Assembly (NCBI GenBank): GCA_023614405.1
Contig: JAJUPC010000035.1
Span: forward strand, 1,402,539 to 1,466,538
DNA length: 64,000 nucleotides
Direction of reading: 5' to 3'
Origin: Avena insularis
Taxonomy: Eukaryota > Streptophyta > Magnoliopsida > Poales > Poaceae
Part shown: one piece after another, positions 45,870-57,070 of the stretch
Layout: each line of letters opens with the position of its first letter
Position numbering within the stretch: position 1 is the stretch's first letter
Made by a program: the position numbers and the translations under genes
The notes under the pieces: generated by a model
What the model saw: the letters and a program-made list of their open reading frames with translations, nothing else
What the model was told of the DNA's origin: nothing
Database searches by the model: none

Positions 45870-46525
45870 TTATACCTCCATCCTTGACATGCTCATGGAT
45901 GGAGTGAAACCGCGCTTAATATGCTTGGAATGCTTGTGAGACCTTGGCTCTTTGGCATTGGAAATGACACCATTGTTGTCACAATAGATCACCATTGGGT
46001 CCAACGCTTTGCAACCACACCTAGTTAGGATATGAACTCCTTCATCCAAAGCGCTCGAGCCGCTCAAGCGACAACATATTCGCCTCCGTTGTTGATCCCG
46101 CCACCACAGGTTGTTTGGAGCTCCTCCAACTAACCGCACCGCCATTCATGAAAAATACGTATCCGGATTGAGACTTAGAGTCATCTGGATCGGTGTCAAA
46201 GCTAGCGTCGACATAACACTCAGCGACGAGCTCTTCTTCACCTCCGTATATAAGAAACATATCCTTAGTTCTTCGCAAGTACTTAAGGATATTCTTGACC
46301 GCTTTCGAGGTTACGAACTGGATCTGATTGGTACCTACTAGTCAAACTAATAGCATGTGCCACATCCGGTCTTGTACATAGCATGGCGTACATTATAGAG
46401 CCTATGGCTGAAGCATAGGGGACCTTGTCCATTATCTCTCTTTCTTCCGCCGAAGCCGGACTTTGAGTCTTACTCAATGTCGTGCCTTGTGTCATAGGTA
46501 AGAACCCCTTCTTACTATTTTCCAT
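45870..46525 (-). pseudogene. pol: Copia C RNase H
   Basis: Copia RNase H in at least three frames: VPYASAIGSIMYAMLCTRPD, then VAECYVDASFDTDPDDSKSQ with the first Asp, GYVFFMNGGAVSWRSSKQ, and IYCDNNGVISNAKEP further down. Shifts near 46283 and 46140-46042 break it. This is the end of the polyprotein; 45729-45869 is the 3' end of the internal region with a damaged polypurine tract. Confidence 0.88.
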
Positions 46526-46589
46526 TTTAAACTTCTTTAAAATCTTATCAAGGTATGTACTTTGCGATAGCCCTATTAGGCGCCTAGAT

Positions 46590-47252
46590 CTATCTATATA
46601 GATCTTTATGCCTAATATGTATGGCGCTCATTAGGTCCTTCATTGAAAATTTGCTGTTTAGATAACTTTTAACACTGTTTAAAAGATCTATATCATTTCC
46701 GATCAATAATATGTCATCCACATATAATATCAGAAATGCCACATTGCTCCCACTCACTTTCTTGTAAATACAAGCTTCTCCATAAGTTTGGACAAATCCA
46801 AACTCTTTGATCACCTCATCAAAGCGGAGATTCCAACTTCGTGATGCTTGCTTCAATCCATAGATGGATCGCTGAAGCTTGCACACCTTGTTAGCATCCT
46901 TAGGATCGACAAAACCCTTTGGTTGTATCATATACAACTCTTCCTCAATATTACCATTGAGAAACGCGGTTTTTACATCCATCTGCCATATCTCATAATC
47001 GAAATATGCAGCAATTGCAAACATAATAACTGACTTTAGCATCGCTACGGGAGAGAATGTCTCATCATAGTCAACTCCTTGAATTTGTCGAAATCCCTTT
47101 GCGACAATTCGAGCTTTATAGACGGTCACATTACCATCGACATCGCTTTTCCTTACGAAAATCCATTTGTTCTCCACGGCCTTTTGGTCGTGAGGTAAAT
47201 CCACCAAGTTCCAAACTTGATTTTCATACATGGATTCCATCTCGGATTTCAT
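46590..47252 (-). pseudogene. pol: Copia C reverse transcriptase
   Basis: 220 codons open: KWIFVRKSDVDGNVTVYKAR, FSPVAMLKSVIMFAIAAYF, WQMDVKTAFLNGNI with the first Asp, IYGLKQASRSWNLRFDE, ACIYKKVSGSN and LILYVDDILLIGND with the catalytic pair. It is the best kept part of C, and is typical Copia RT by YVDD and by standing before RNase H and after integrase. It is cut off from neighbouring domains by frame changes at both ends, so no functional polyprotein results. Confidence 0.93.
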
Positions 47253-47488
47253 GGCTTCTAACCATTTGTTGGAATCTGCTCATCATCGCTTCTTCATATG
47301 TCGGGTCATCATTTTCATCAACCATGAAATTCATGACAGATTTCCGTACATCTCGGAGCTGCAGCGTCTGCTAGACCTGCGAGGTTCGGTAGTACTCTCT
47401 TCGGAGTTTCATGATCATTATCATTAGTTCCTCTTCAACAGTGGAGCCAACTCCGGAACAACTTCCTGGCTGCGCTACTCGCCATACT

Positions 47489-48184
47489 TTAAAGAGTAGG
47501 TTCAATAACCTCTTGAGTTCTACCTTGACTATTCACACCTTTCACGAGAAACTCTTTCTCTAGAAAGGATCCATTCTTGGCAACAAAAACCTTGCCCTCG
47601 GATATGTGATAGAAGGAATACCCAATAGTTTCCTTAGGGTATCCTATGAAGACGCATTTTTCCGCTTTGGGTTCGAGTTTATCCGGTTGAAGTTTCTTCA
47701 CATAAACATCGCATCCCCAAACTTTAAGAATGATACTTAGGTTTGTTTCAAACCACAATTCATACGGTCTTTTCAGCAGATTTAGATGGTGCCCGATTTA
47801 AAGTGGATGCGAGTTTCTAGTGCATAACCCCAAAATGACAACGGAAAGTCCGTCGGAGACATCATAGATCGAACCATATCTAATAAAGTGCGATTACGAC
47901 GTTCAGGCACACCATTTATTTGTGGTGTTACGCAGTGTGAGTTGTGAAACAATTCCACACTCTTTCATGTGAGTGCTAAACTCGTAACTTAGATACTCAC
48001 CTCCACGGTCGGACCCGAGAAATTTGATTTTTCTATTAGGATGATTTTCCACTTCATTCTGAAATTCCTTGAACTTTTCAAAGGTTTCAGACTTGTGTTT
48101 CATCAAGTAGATATAACCGTATCTACTCAAATCATCCGTGAAAGTAACAAAATAACGATATCCACCTACGCAAGGCCGACACAC
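47489..48184 (-). pseudogene. pol: Copia C integrase
   Basis: Core with GGYRYFVTFTDDLSRYGYIY (first Asp), KFLGSDRGGEYLSYEF (second Asp) and CGIVSQLT, then a frame break where the Glu-containing VPERRNRTLLDMVRS segment is readable only in another frame near 47860-47890. The region after the core (GCDVYVKKLQPDKLEPKAEK) is present at 47489-47758. Between 47253 and 47488 lies the low-complexity linker to RT. Confidence 0.88.
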
Positions 48185-48370
48185 TCATTGGACCACATAC
48201 ATCGAATGTATGATTTCCAATAAATCGTCATGCCTGCTCCATTGAACCGAAAACAGCGTTCTAGTCATCTTGCCCATAAGGCATGGATCACATGTATCAA
48301 ATGATTCATAATCAAGTGATTCCAAAAGTCCATCCGAATGGAGCTTCTTCATGCTTAACGCCAATATGAC

Positions 48371-48816
48371 CTAGACGGCAATTGCCACATATATGGATAT
48401 ATCATCATTTAGTTTAATCCTTTTAGCATCAACATTATGAATATGTGTAACATTATTATCGAGATCTAAAAGAAATAAACCACTCACAATCGGTGCATGA
48501 CCATAAAAGATTTCATTCATATAAATGGAACAACCATTGTTCTTGGATTTAAATGAATAACCACTTAGCATCAAACACGATCCGGATACAATGTTCATGC
48601 TTAGTGCGCACCAGGATAACAATTATTCAAGTTTATAACTAATCCCAGCGGCAAGTGGAGGTAGCATTCGACGGTGATCACATCAACGCTTGATCCATTG
48701 CCGACACGCATCTTGACCTCACCCCTTGCTAGCGGTCGCTTGTTCCGCAGCCCCTGATTAGAGTTACAAAAATTAGCAAATGAAACCGTATCAAATACCC
48801 GGTGCTCTGCGAGCAC
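48371..48816 (-). pseudogene. pol: Copia C protease / pre-integrase region
   Basis: Two frames: VFDTVSFANFCNSNQGLRNK with VKMRVGNGSSVDVITVECYL (protease-side sequence), and VSGSCLMLSGYSFKSKNNGC with FLLDLDNNVTHIHNVDAKRI, the segment between protease and pre-integrase zinc region. The active-site DTGA is not visible in an open frame. The 48185-48370 stretch contains the decayed GAG-pre-integrase zinc motif. Confidence 0.75.
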
Positions 48817-48879
48817 TAGTCAAGTACACATCAATAACATGTATATCATATATACCTTTGTTTGCCTTGCGGCCTTCTT

Positions 48880-49159
48880 GTTCCGCCAGATACTTGGGGC
48901 GATTGCACTTCCAAAGGCTGATCCCTTACAATAGTAACACTCGATGTCGGACTTAGGTCCAACTCGGGGTTTCTTTTCAGTACGCAACAGTGCTTGCCAC
49001 CCTTACTTCCCTTCTGTTTCCCTTCTTGTCTTTCTTGAAACCGGTGTTCCTCTTGATCATCAACACTTGATATTCCTTTTTGATCTCCACTTCGCAGCTT
49101 TTAAGCATTGAGAAGCTCGGGAGAGACTTCTTCATGCCTTGCATATTATAGTTCATCAC
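48880..49159 (-). pseudogene. gag: Copia C gag zinc-knuckle region
   Basis: Minus strand reads ECYYCKG, then a damaged remainder of the CCHC knuckle and PKYLAEQEGRKANK in another frame; upstream is a basic part (KRNTGFKKDKKGNRREVR). The knuckle no longer has its His/Cys set in one frame. Confidence 0.65.
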
Positions 49160-49330
49160 GAAGCTCTTATAGCTAGGTGGCGTAGACTGAGAACACGATG
49201 GATGCCTAAGTCAATGGGAATCGATATTCCCAAGGACACAAGCTTATCGGCGTAACTTGAGCATCTTGAGTACATGCTCACTAACGAATGTGCTCTTCCA
49301 TCATGCAGCTAAAGAACTTTTCTCGAGCTG

Positions 49331-49675
49331 CTAGCTCTCACAGCAAAGATGTGTGTCGAAAATCATTTTCAACTCACCCATTGTATCAAATGCATTGCCA
49401 TTTTCGAAACGCTTTCGAAGTTCCGGCTCTAGCCCATACAATATGCCGCAATGAACTAAGTTGTGGTCCTCCTGACGAGTCTGATAGACATTCTTCTCCT
49501 CATCAGGGGCATCATCTAAAGGTGGGGGTCCTAACGGCGCTTCTAGCACATATTGCTTTTGTGCAGCAGAGAGGAGAATCCTCAAATTCATGGCCCATTC
49601 GGTAAATTTGCTACCGTTCGTTGCTAGTTTCTCTTTCTCCATGAACACATTGAAATTAAAAGCAGGTGGTGCCAT
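49331..49675 (-). pseudogene. gag: Copia C gag N-terminal part
   Basis: Starts MAPPAFNFNVFMEKEKLATN at 49675 and runs 114 codons with SKFTEWAMNLRILLSAAQKQ, LEAPLGPPP and YGLEPELRKRFENGNAFDTM, the usual start of BARE/Angela-type gag (UBN2-like domain). The frame is lost after DTHLCCES, and the rest of gag (49160-49330) is in other frames. Confidence 0.88.
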
Positions 49676-50711
49676 CTACAACAGAATTTGTAAAGTTTAG
49701 ACTAAGTGTATGATAGATAGAGTTCAACTAATCCATATTACGAATGAACTCCCACTCAAAAACGACATCCCTCGTGCCTTTTTGGTGATTACATGAACCA
49801 AATCCACTACACCAAGTCCGATCATCACGTGAGTCGGTGTAGCTTCAAAGGCGAGCATCAAATGGGCATCATATCAACTATATGACGCATGCTTAACCTT
49901 TCGGTCCGTGTTCCTAGGCCATGTCTGTACATGCTAGGCTCGCCAAGTTAGAACCTTAGTATTCACGTGTGTAACTATTTTACACCCGAAATATGGTCGT
50001 GGATCCAAGAACACCCGATCATCACGTGATGTCTTGGAGCGACAAAACATAATCGGTGCATACTAAAGGAAGAACACATTCTTATCTTGATATTTAAAAG
50101 AGGGATCATCTTATTATGCTAACAAAGCGCTAAACAAGCAATATAAGATGCTATCAAACATCACATGTTTATTAGTGAAATGATATGGTTCCCGCATATG
50201 ATCTCTATCATGTGCACCGTGGTATGATCACTATCATACCTATATGTGTAAGTCCAAGGTCTATGGAGATTACACGTTATGTATGTTGTAAGAGTATCAT
50301 CTCATACTTCTACTTACAACATCACCATATCATAACACTAGCCCAGCAACAATCTAAACTAGACGCCTCTAATTTATCCATTGCAAGTTTTACGTGGCTT
50401 AGGGCTTTCGAGTTAGAACCGTTCTTACCTACGAACATGAACCACAACGAGGATAACCAAATTGTTGACAACTCGCTTGCAAAATAGATATTGACTATAG
50501 TAGGAGAGACAGACACCCGCTAGCCACTTATGCAAACTAGTTGCATGTCAAGCGTGGAACAGGTCTCATGTGCGAGGACATGTAAAGTTTTTCCGGGCAG
50601 CTTCATCCCACTATGCCACCAATATCCAAAATTACAACAAAGGAGCAACAACATGATCATCATCGCCCACATACTCATATGTGTACTACACGTGTAAAGT
50701 ATCTAGATCCG
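49676..50711 (-). other. Copia C untranslated leader
   Basis: About 1.0 kb without a supported ORF between primer site and gag. It aligns in patches with the D leader (14151-15300), including ACGTGATGATCGGG, and shows that D carries a SINE-like insert. Confidence 0.75.
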
Positions 50712-50723
50712 GCTCTGATACCA
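50712..50723 (-). other. primer binding site of Copia C (initiator Met tRNA)
   Basis: Perfect TGGTATCAGAGC on the minus strand, one base from the 5' LTR. Confidence 0.92.
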
Positions 50724-50724
50724 C

Positions 50725-52357
50725 TGTAGGGTTCGCAGCATAGAAAACAAAAAATTTCCTACGATGGGAACTATGTACCAAGATCTATCTACTAGATACA
50801 AACAACGGGTGGATGTATATCCGTATAGAACATACCCTTGAAGACCGACAAAGCTTAACGAGTTCAACTCGTGGTTGATGTAGACGATCTCTTGCCGATC
50901 TCAAGATTGAGAGGAAGTCCTAGGCCGCAGCAGCAAGATCCGCTCGCACACACGTACAAGACACCGGGAAACCTCCGCCTCCTCGCTCCAGCGATGCAGC
51001 GGAAGCACAACCCTTTCTTGCCGAATAGCCACTGGGAACATGTATCTCGCTAGTCCGAGACCATGGGGATAAATTCTAGAGGGGGAGAGAGATCCTTCAC
51101 GAGGAGGTGTGAGAGACAAGTGAGGAGGGGGGCTCCTTTATAGGAGGGGGAACCCCAAGGGGTGGCAGCGCATGGGGCTGCCCTGCCTCCCCTCTTCATG
51201 TGGGTGGACACTCCACTCACAAAATTCCTTTAAATTCCCTCCACTCAAAAGTCCACTCAAATTCCCATTAAATTTCCACCAAATTTAATGCAAACTCTCA
51301 TTAAATAAAACTCTTTTATTTTATTCAGAATTTTGTCAATTACTTTAATGACAAACATTCACAAATAAACCCTTGCTAGAATTCCATTTCACATGCATAA
51401 CCACTTTATGCAATTTCACCCGAAAACCTGTTTCGGTATCTAGTGAAATAAATTCCTGCGATTGTTTATTCTTTCCGCATGAAACATTTGCTCCAACTGG
51501 ATGCCAGTGTCCGTTAAGTGTGTCACCCTACGGTTCGCGAATAATGCGGACATGATCGAGACCCTTCTCCGATCAATAATCGAAGCGGGACAGAGATCCA
51601 TAATCGGCTCCACACATTCAACGATGACTTTTCCTGTGATCGTCAGAACCTTTTACGCTTGAATCTTAATCCCTTTGTTTCACGATATATTACATGTCCG
51701 AGATTCGATCATCGGTATCTCCATACCTAGTTTGATCTAAGCATCGACATGCACTCTTTTCTCGTTCCCGTGATATAACATTCTAGTGATCAAATCACTT
51801 GCTTGCAAGCTAACCAATGTGATATCACCGAGAGGGCCCAGAGCCTATCTATCCGTCATCGGGATGAACAAATTCCACTCTTGATCCATGATTCTCAACA
51901 TAACACTTTAGAAGCTTTGAAGCCATCTTTATAATCACCCAGTTATGGAGTGACGTTTGATGTCAACAAGAAACTCTTCTGGTGTTAGTGATTGGCATGA
52001 TCTCATGGTCTAAGGATTAGGATTACTTCGTAGTTTGTTTATAGCAATATAAACTCAATGACTTTGATCGTAATGCTATACTTCGGATGAATGTTCATCA
52101 CACCATTACACTAATGTTGTGATCTCGTTATTAACAACATCCAATGTCTATGATCAGGAAACCGTGATCATCTTGTTAATTAACGAACTAGTTTATGAGA
52201 GAGGCATAACTAGGAACTTTCTGTTTGTTTATTAAACACACATGTATTAACGTTTCCGTATTAATACAATTATAGCATGCAAAATAAACATTTATCATAT
52301 ACTTGGAATACACATAATAAACATTTTATTATTGCCTCTCAGGACATATTCCCTTCA
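50725..52357 (-). repeat. Copia C 5' LTR
   Basis: 1,633 bp; matches 44094-45728 with scattered substitutions and small indels. It keeps perfect TG...CA ends. Minus-strand TATAAAGG at 51135-51142. Confidence 0.93.
51135..51142 (-). promoter_or_regulatory. TATA box in Copia C 5' LTR
   Basis: TATAAAGG; the copy in the 3' LTR is TATAAAAG. This copy would drive the genomic RNA. Confidence 0.6.
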
Positions 52358-52362
52358 AATCT
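52358..52362. repeat. target site duplication of Copia C, right copy
   Basis: AATCT, identical to 44089-44093. Confidence 0.92.
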
Positions 52363-52377
52363 AATGTCTCTTGGTTC

Positions 52378-52464
52378 TCACTTGTAGTCCTTTGTGATGT
52401 CTAAGTTGAAGTCCTTGGTGAAACTAAAGTTGCAGTCATTGGTCATGGTGAAGGCTTTGTCCAT
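52378..52464 (-). CDS. short ORF (28 aa) in element E leader
   Basis: Reads MDKAFTMTNDCNFSF then TKDFNLDITKDYK and a TGA. It sits between primer site and gag, where element A has its accessory ORFs, but no similarity to them is visible. It could be a chance frame or an upstream ORF. Confidence 0.25.
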   Translation of the reverse strand: MDKAFTMTNDCNFSFTKDFNLDITKDYK

Positions 52465-52620
52465 CAAGTTGAAAAGGAAGAGAAGTAGAATCAAAACAAA
52501 AAGGTTGAGGAAAGAGTTTACAAGATTGTTTGTAAATAAGTTTTGGAACAAATACAACTCCTATTTTTCTAAGGGGTTTTTGTCCAATCCTAGGGTTACA
52601 ATCCTACAGGCAACACGATT
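52465..52620 (-). other. element E leader next to primer site
   Basis: No open frame; contains the conserved CCTGTAGGATTGTAACCCTA block seen next to the primer sites of A and B. Confidence 0.6.
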
Positions 52621-52631
52621 GCTCGATACCA
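52621..52631 (-). other. primer binding site of element E, degenerate
   Basis: Minus strand TGGTATCGAGC, one base shorter than TGGTATCAGAGC. The neighbouring LTR end also lost its normal ACA (GAG instead). Confidence 0.75.
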
Positions 52632-54727
52632 TCTCAGAGGTCCCAACCTTTAATAAGGTAGAGATCTCTATGTTTACAATGCTAGTCCCTGGATCAATAG
52701 CTAGCATCCACAGTTAAGATGTAATATCAAGAAACAAAGGTCATAATACAACTTTATAACCAGGAATAAAATAATTCATTACATCTTACATAGCTCATTT
52801 GGCTATCTCATTACAATGCAGCAGAATATCTATATAGCATGGAGTCCTTCATCTTCAAAGTGCCACAGGCAATCATGTTGGTTGTAGACTTGTAATCCTA
52901 TTCAACACACTTCACTAACATCAAACAAACCTGCAACATAATAAGTTGCAGCCACAAGGGTCAATACATTTGAATTGTATTGGCAAGTTTCACTAATATG
53001 TAGAAATAAGTGGATCCTATCATTACATGCATATATGGCTAAGTAGGGTTTACGCTCATTTGCAGAAAGCAATATAGTTTTATCCTATCTTTTCAAAATA
53101 GTTTTGATCTTTTGAAAATCTTTCTGAACTCCTTGGAAAACTCCAAGTGCTTCTAATCCCTTGTTGTCACCATCAAGTTTTACTTTGAGAAATTGGAATG
53201 TCGAGATCTTCCATAGCTTCAGGCCTTAGTTGCTCAGAGTTGTCCGTAACCGGGGACACGGCTAAGTACTTACAATTTGATCTTCTACAGAAGTTGTACA
53301 CTTTACCCACATGACACAATCTCGTCTTGATGCCACCAGTGGCCGCTGGGTAAGTACTCACCAAATGGAGTACCGGTAGATCGAGAATGTGACAAAGTCT
53401 TTCCATAGAAGTCCTCTCAATACACAATGCTAGCTTGTCTACCAGGCACCAATGTAAGGATATATTTCCAATACACAATTCTAGTTAACCTGAAGATGTC
53501 AATGCAAGGGTCTTCCACTATGTAGTTGACTAAGCCAGAGCTCATTTAGCATGTGGCTGTACAAGGAAGTCACTGTACGAGAAACATGTTCAATCTCTAA
53601 GTCCCTGGGTGGTTTTCTTCTAGTGTACATACAAAAAGATAGCCATATAAACATGGTTCCCTTTGTTGCCACCTTGTCCAAAATTGAGTATCCTCTTTCC
53701 ACCCAGGTGGTTCATTGAGTACTTGTTTTATTATATAAAACATATATTTTTCCAACACTTTATATAATTATATCATGTATCCCATCCCAAATATATAGCA
53801 GGGCTAAGCATACTACAACTACAATGTTTTCACTAAGGAAGATATAAGGATATCCTAATAGGATATAGCATAGCACAGAAATATAGTAGTCCTATCATGC
53901 ATGCTACAAAAATCCACTAAGTGTAATGAAAATAGTAGGAAATGGATGATAGTGTCACTTGCCTTAGTAGTTGGTGGTGTTGGTACACTCTTCGCAATAA
54001 CACACTTGACAATCAACACAATCTATCAAGCAAAACAACCAAGACAAAACAATCACAAGATCAATACTAATGACAACACAAAAATCATGCAAAGTATACA
54101 AACATGTAAGATAGAATTTTTTATTGTACAAATTGTTATAACAAGGTTCTGAACATTACTAAGTGATTTATGAATATTTTATATTTTCAAGATTACAAAT
54201 GCAACAATTTGTGCAATTGTAGCAATTAGCAATATTTTCTAACACTTGGAAAGGCCATTCCCACTAAATAATTGCCACGATATTATTTATACTAGACTAA
54301 AATTATATGTTGGTCTTACTGGACGGAGGGTTCAATTTACAACCATTTGCAAAACGATTCACTTAAAAATAATTTACACAACAATATTTTTATACTCAAA
54401 ATACTCCACAAATGGTTCTGTGTAAAACGTAATTTTAACCGATTCAAAAATACCAAATTATGGCTCCACTGTGTTCTACTCGTTTTTGTGAAACCATAGA
54501 CATATTATTTGCGAAATTTGGATAAATAGAACTTAAACTATGAAATTTTGAAGTTTCAAAGTTCATATGTCTAAAAATCCGAAAATAGAGACAGATGTGA
54601 CACATGGCAGGTGCTGATTGGTGGATACCTCTTCATCTAAGTGAATTGATTTCAGCCATTGGATTAAGATCTGGTGGTGGAGTACCTATGCCTAGTAGTC
54701 TGACGTGAAATCAACAAGGAGAGGAAA

Positions 54728-55285
54728 TCAGGCCCTAAACAAGACCACGATCTGAAGTGGAAACTACAAACAATTCGTTGGATTATGATAAATATTGATG
54801 GCTCGTATGATCAACAATCAGGTAGTGGCGAATGGGGAGTTATCGGTAGAGATCATGATGGAGAGCTCGTATTTGCTTCGTCTAGAGCTGTAAAGGATGC
54901 AGGGGAAGCATTGCAAACTGAAGCGCAAGCTCTCATTCAAGCGATCAAAATTGCAAAAAATTTAAGTATAGATAGAGTTATTTTTTTGTTTCAGATTGCG
55001 TGCGTCTTGTTTAAGCAACAAAGTGCTCTTCTTTTGATCTGTATCGCTGGGAGCTTTGTTCATGGAAGTAAAATTTCAATTGGAGCATGCGTTCATCGAG
55101 TCTAATATCTCTTATAAACCATATAAGTGTAACAGGCCAGCTCATATTCGACAGGGTTAGCGCCTCCTAAACTTTGGTTTATATTATGTCGGGTTAGACG
55201 AAGTTGTTGACATTGTAATTTCTACCATGTCCGACGATTATGCCGAGCAAATTTAATGAATATTTGTTCCATGTCAAAAAAAAAC
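54728..55285 (+). mobile_element. 5'-truncated LINE 3' end in E 5' LTR (copy of 28782-29338)
   Basis: Same RNase H-like remnant (INIDGSYDQQSGSGEWGV, LQTEAQALIQAIK), same stop, same poly(A), flanked by the same AAGGAGAGGAAA at 54716-54727 and 55286-55297. Presence in both LTRs at the same offset shows that it was already in the LTR when E transposed here. Confidence 0.88.
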
Positions 55286-55595
55286 AAGGAGAGGAAAAAT
55301 CTTACCATCTGATGTCGTCGACGGCGTCAGGGTATGTAGTGGGGTTCCTTCCGTTGTTGTCGCGGAGGGTCACCGGCTGTATAATCGAATGGTCTTGCGA
55401 TCAGGGAGGATACGCACGGTAAAGAGAAATTCAAAGGAAGAAGAAATAGGGCATGAGTCCCTCTATACCCGGCGAAGTGACAATGGCGTCACTCTTCGCT
55501 GGAATTTTTCGATGATGAAATCCGGCCACGATGCGGGAGTAACTCGGCCTGGAGTTGGTAGGGATACAAAGGGGATCGTCGATAGGATCTAGCGC

Positions 55596-55603
55596 TTCTT
55601 ATA
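55596..55603 (-). promoter_or_regulatory. putative TATA box in E 5' LTR
   Basis: Minus strand TATAAGAA, TATAAGGA in the 3' LTR. Motif only. Confidence 0.3.
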
Positions 55604-56893
55604 GAGAGAGGAGAGAGACATACGACGAGATGCCGAACGGCACTTTACAGGTGTTTCCTTTTACATATACGAGCGATTTATTATGCACTGAATCGTAGTT
55701 TTAATATCCTGAATGAAACCGTCATTTAATGAGAAATATTATTCATGTTTATGGAGAGTCGTTTCATGACCTAGAACAACCTATGGGAGGAGGAGAAGCG
55801 GTCATCCATGGGCTTGCCGTATGTGCATTGCGTACGTGATGTAGTGATACAAGAGGAAGGATCTATCGGGTGGAAAATTTTACGGGAGTGAAGGATTAAA
55901 TTAATCCCCGAAATGAAACCATGGGTTATGGGGAGTAACGTTTGTTTTTAAGACGAAGCATTTAGAGGTCTAAAATAGATGAAATTTTAAGGGGGAAATT
56001 TGTCCATGGGTGTACCTTCGATTTCTTCAGTTTATGGTTATGAACTTAAACTACACGAGGAAGACGATTGGTTTAGTTGGACTAGAAATATAATGGGCCT
56101 CGATCAGTTGGGCCATGAAGTTCAATGTGACTTTTTAAATATTTTCTTTTCTATCAATTAATTTAACTTTTAAATTGATTTAAATTTGTATCAAACTTTT
56201 TGGAAAATTAATATAACATATAAGTTGATAATTTACTTTAATTAAAGTACTTGGAATATTATTTTAATAAAGTATAATTTAAAAAAGAGCATGGTACATA
56301 CACCTTGTTTATTATTTTATATTCATTTTTCTTATAAAATACCATATCTTTTGACTTAGGACTCCAAAAAGATTCAAACCAATTTCCTTAGCTTTATAAT
56401 TTTATTATTTATCATAATCACTCATTTAAAAATACTTTTATTTTTTTTTAATTATTGTCTTAACTTGACTTTATTTCTCTTCCTATATTTTATAAATTTC
56501 ATATCATTTTGTCTGAAGCTTCAAATAGAGTCAAACTAATTTCTATGGTCTTATAATTTTGCCCTTTATCTTTTTAGGTCACTTAGTAATTCTTCGTATA
56601 TTTTAAATATGGAATATATCCAAAGTCTCATGTTGTTAAGTGGTCATTTCAACTTTGAGAAGAAAGTTATTTCTCTTAGTTTTAAAATGCTACCATGCAT
56701 GCTTCATGATTTTGAGGTTTTGAAAACATGCATACAACTTCGCAAACAAAATTGTTTTAATTGATTTTTGTTTTGAAGGAGTTATATTAAACAGTCAAAA
56801 AGTTTTTGTTCCCTGTGAATTTATAAGACTTAGCTTTTCATTTTGTTTAAGTTTTTCCACATTTTAAAATTTGCAAAATTTTGGGATGTGACA

Positions 56894-57070
56894 GTGGAAT
56901 TTTGAGTTGAGGGATTTTATTTGAGTGGAGTCTCCACCCACATGAATGAGGGAGATGTAGGGGCACCCACCTTGGCCGTCGGCCATGGCATGGGGGCTGC
57001 CCCTTCACTATAAAAGGACCCTCTCCTCCTCCTCTCACTTCACACCTCGTGAAGGATCTCTCTCTCTCTA
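56894..57070 (+). repeat. Copia D 3' LTR, second part, truncated
   Basis: Resumes after E with the right GTGGA copy and aligns with window 833-1010, including the TATA box (57009-57016) and GTGAAGGATCTCTCTC. Homology ends near 57070; the rest of the LTR (about 390 bp) is missing. Confidence 0.85.

Larger units (their letters stand above)
44094..52357 (-). mobile_element. element C: Copia LTR retrotransposon inside E
   Basis: 8,264 bp with LTRs of 1,635 and 1,633 bp, a perfect primer site at 50712-50723 and exact AATCT target duplications. The minus-strand order gag, protease, integrase, RT, RNase H is that of Ty1/Copia. The LTRs start TGAAGGGAATATG (minus strand) and are related to those of D, so both belong to one Angela/BARE-like branch. 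Its coding region is split over several frames. Confidence 0.95.
26688..56893 (-). mobile_element. element E: gag-only Gypsy LTR retrotransposon, interrupted by B and C
   Basis: Two LTRs of 4,261 bp each and a GTGGA target duplication. After removing B and C its own internal DNA is only about 1.8 kb: a leader, a gag gene related to those of A and B, about 130 bp of unassigned sequence and the GAATCTCG hairpin. There is no protease, RT, RNase H or integrase, which fits the published TR-GAG class of gag-carrying non-autonomous elements (from memory). Minus strand, from primer site and gag. Confidence 0.88.
52633..56893 (-). repeat. element E 5' LTR
   Basis: 4,261 bp, same length as the 3' LTR, with substitutions and small compensating indels. 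The outer end GGGATGTGACA is intact and abuts the GTGGA target duplication. It carries the same LINE fragment. Confidence 0.92.
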
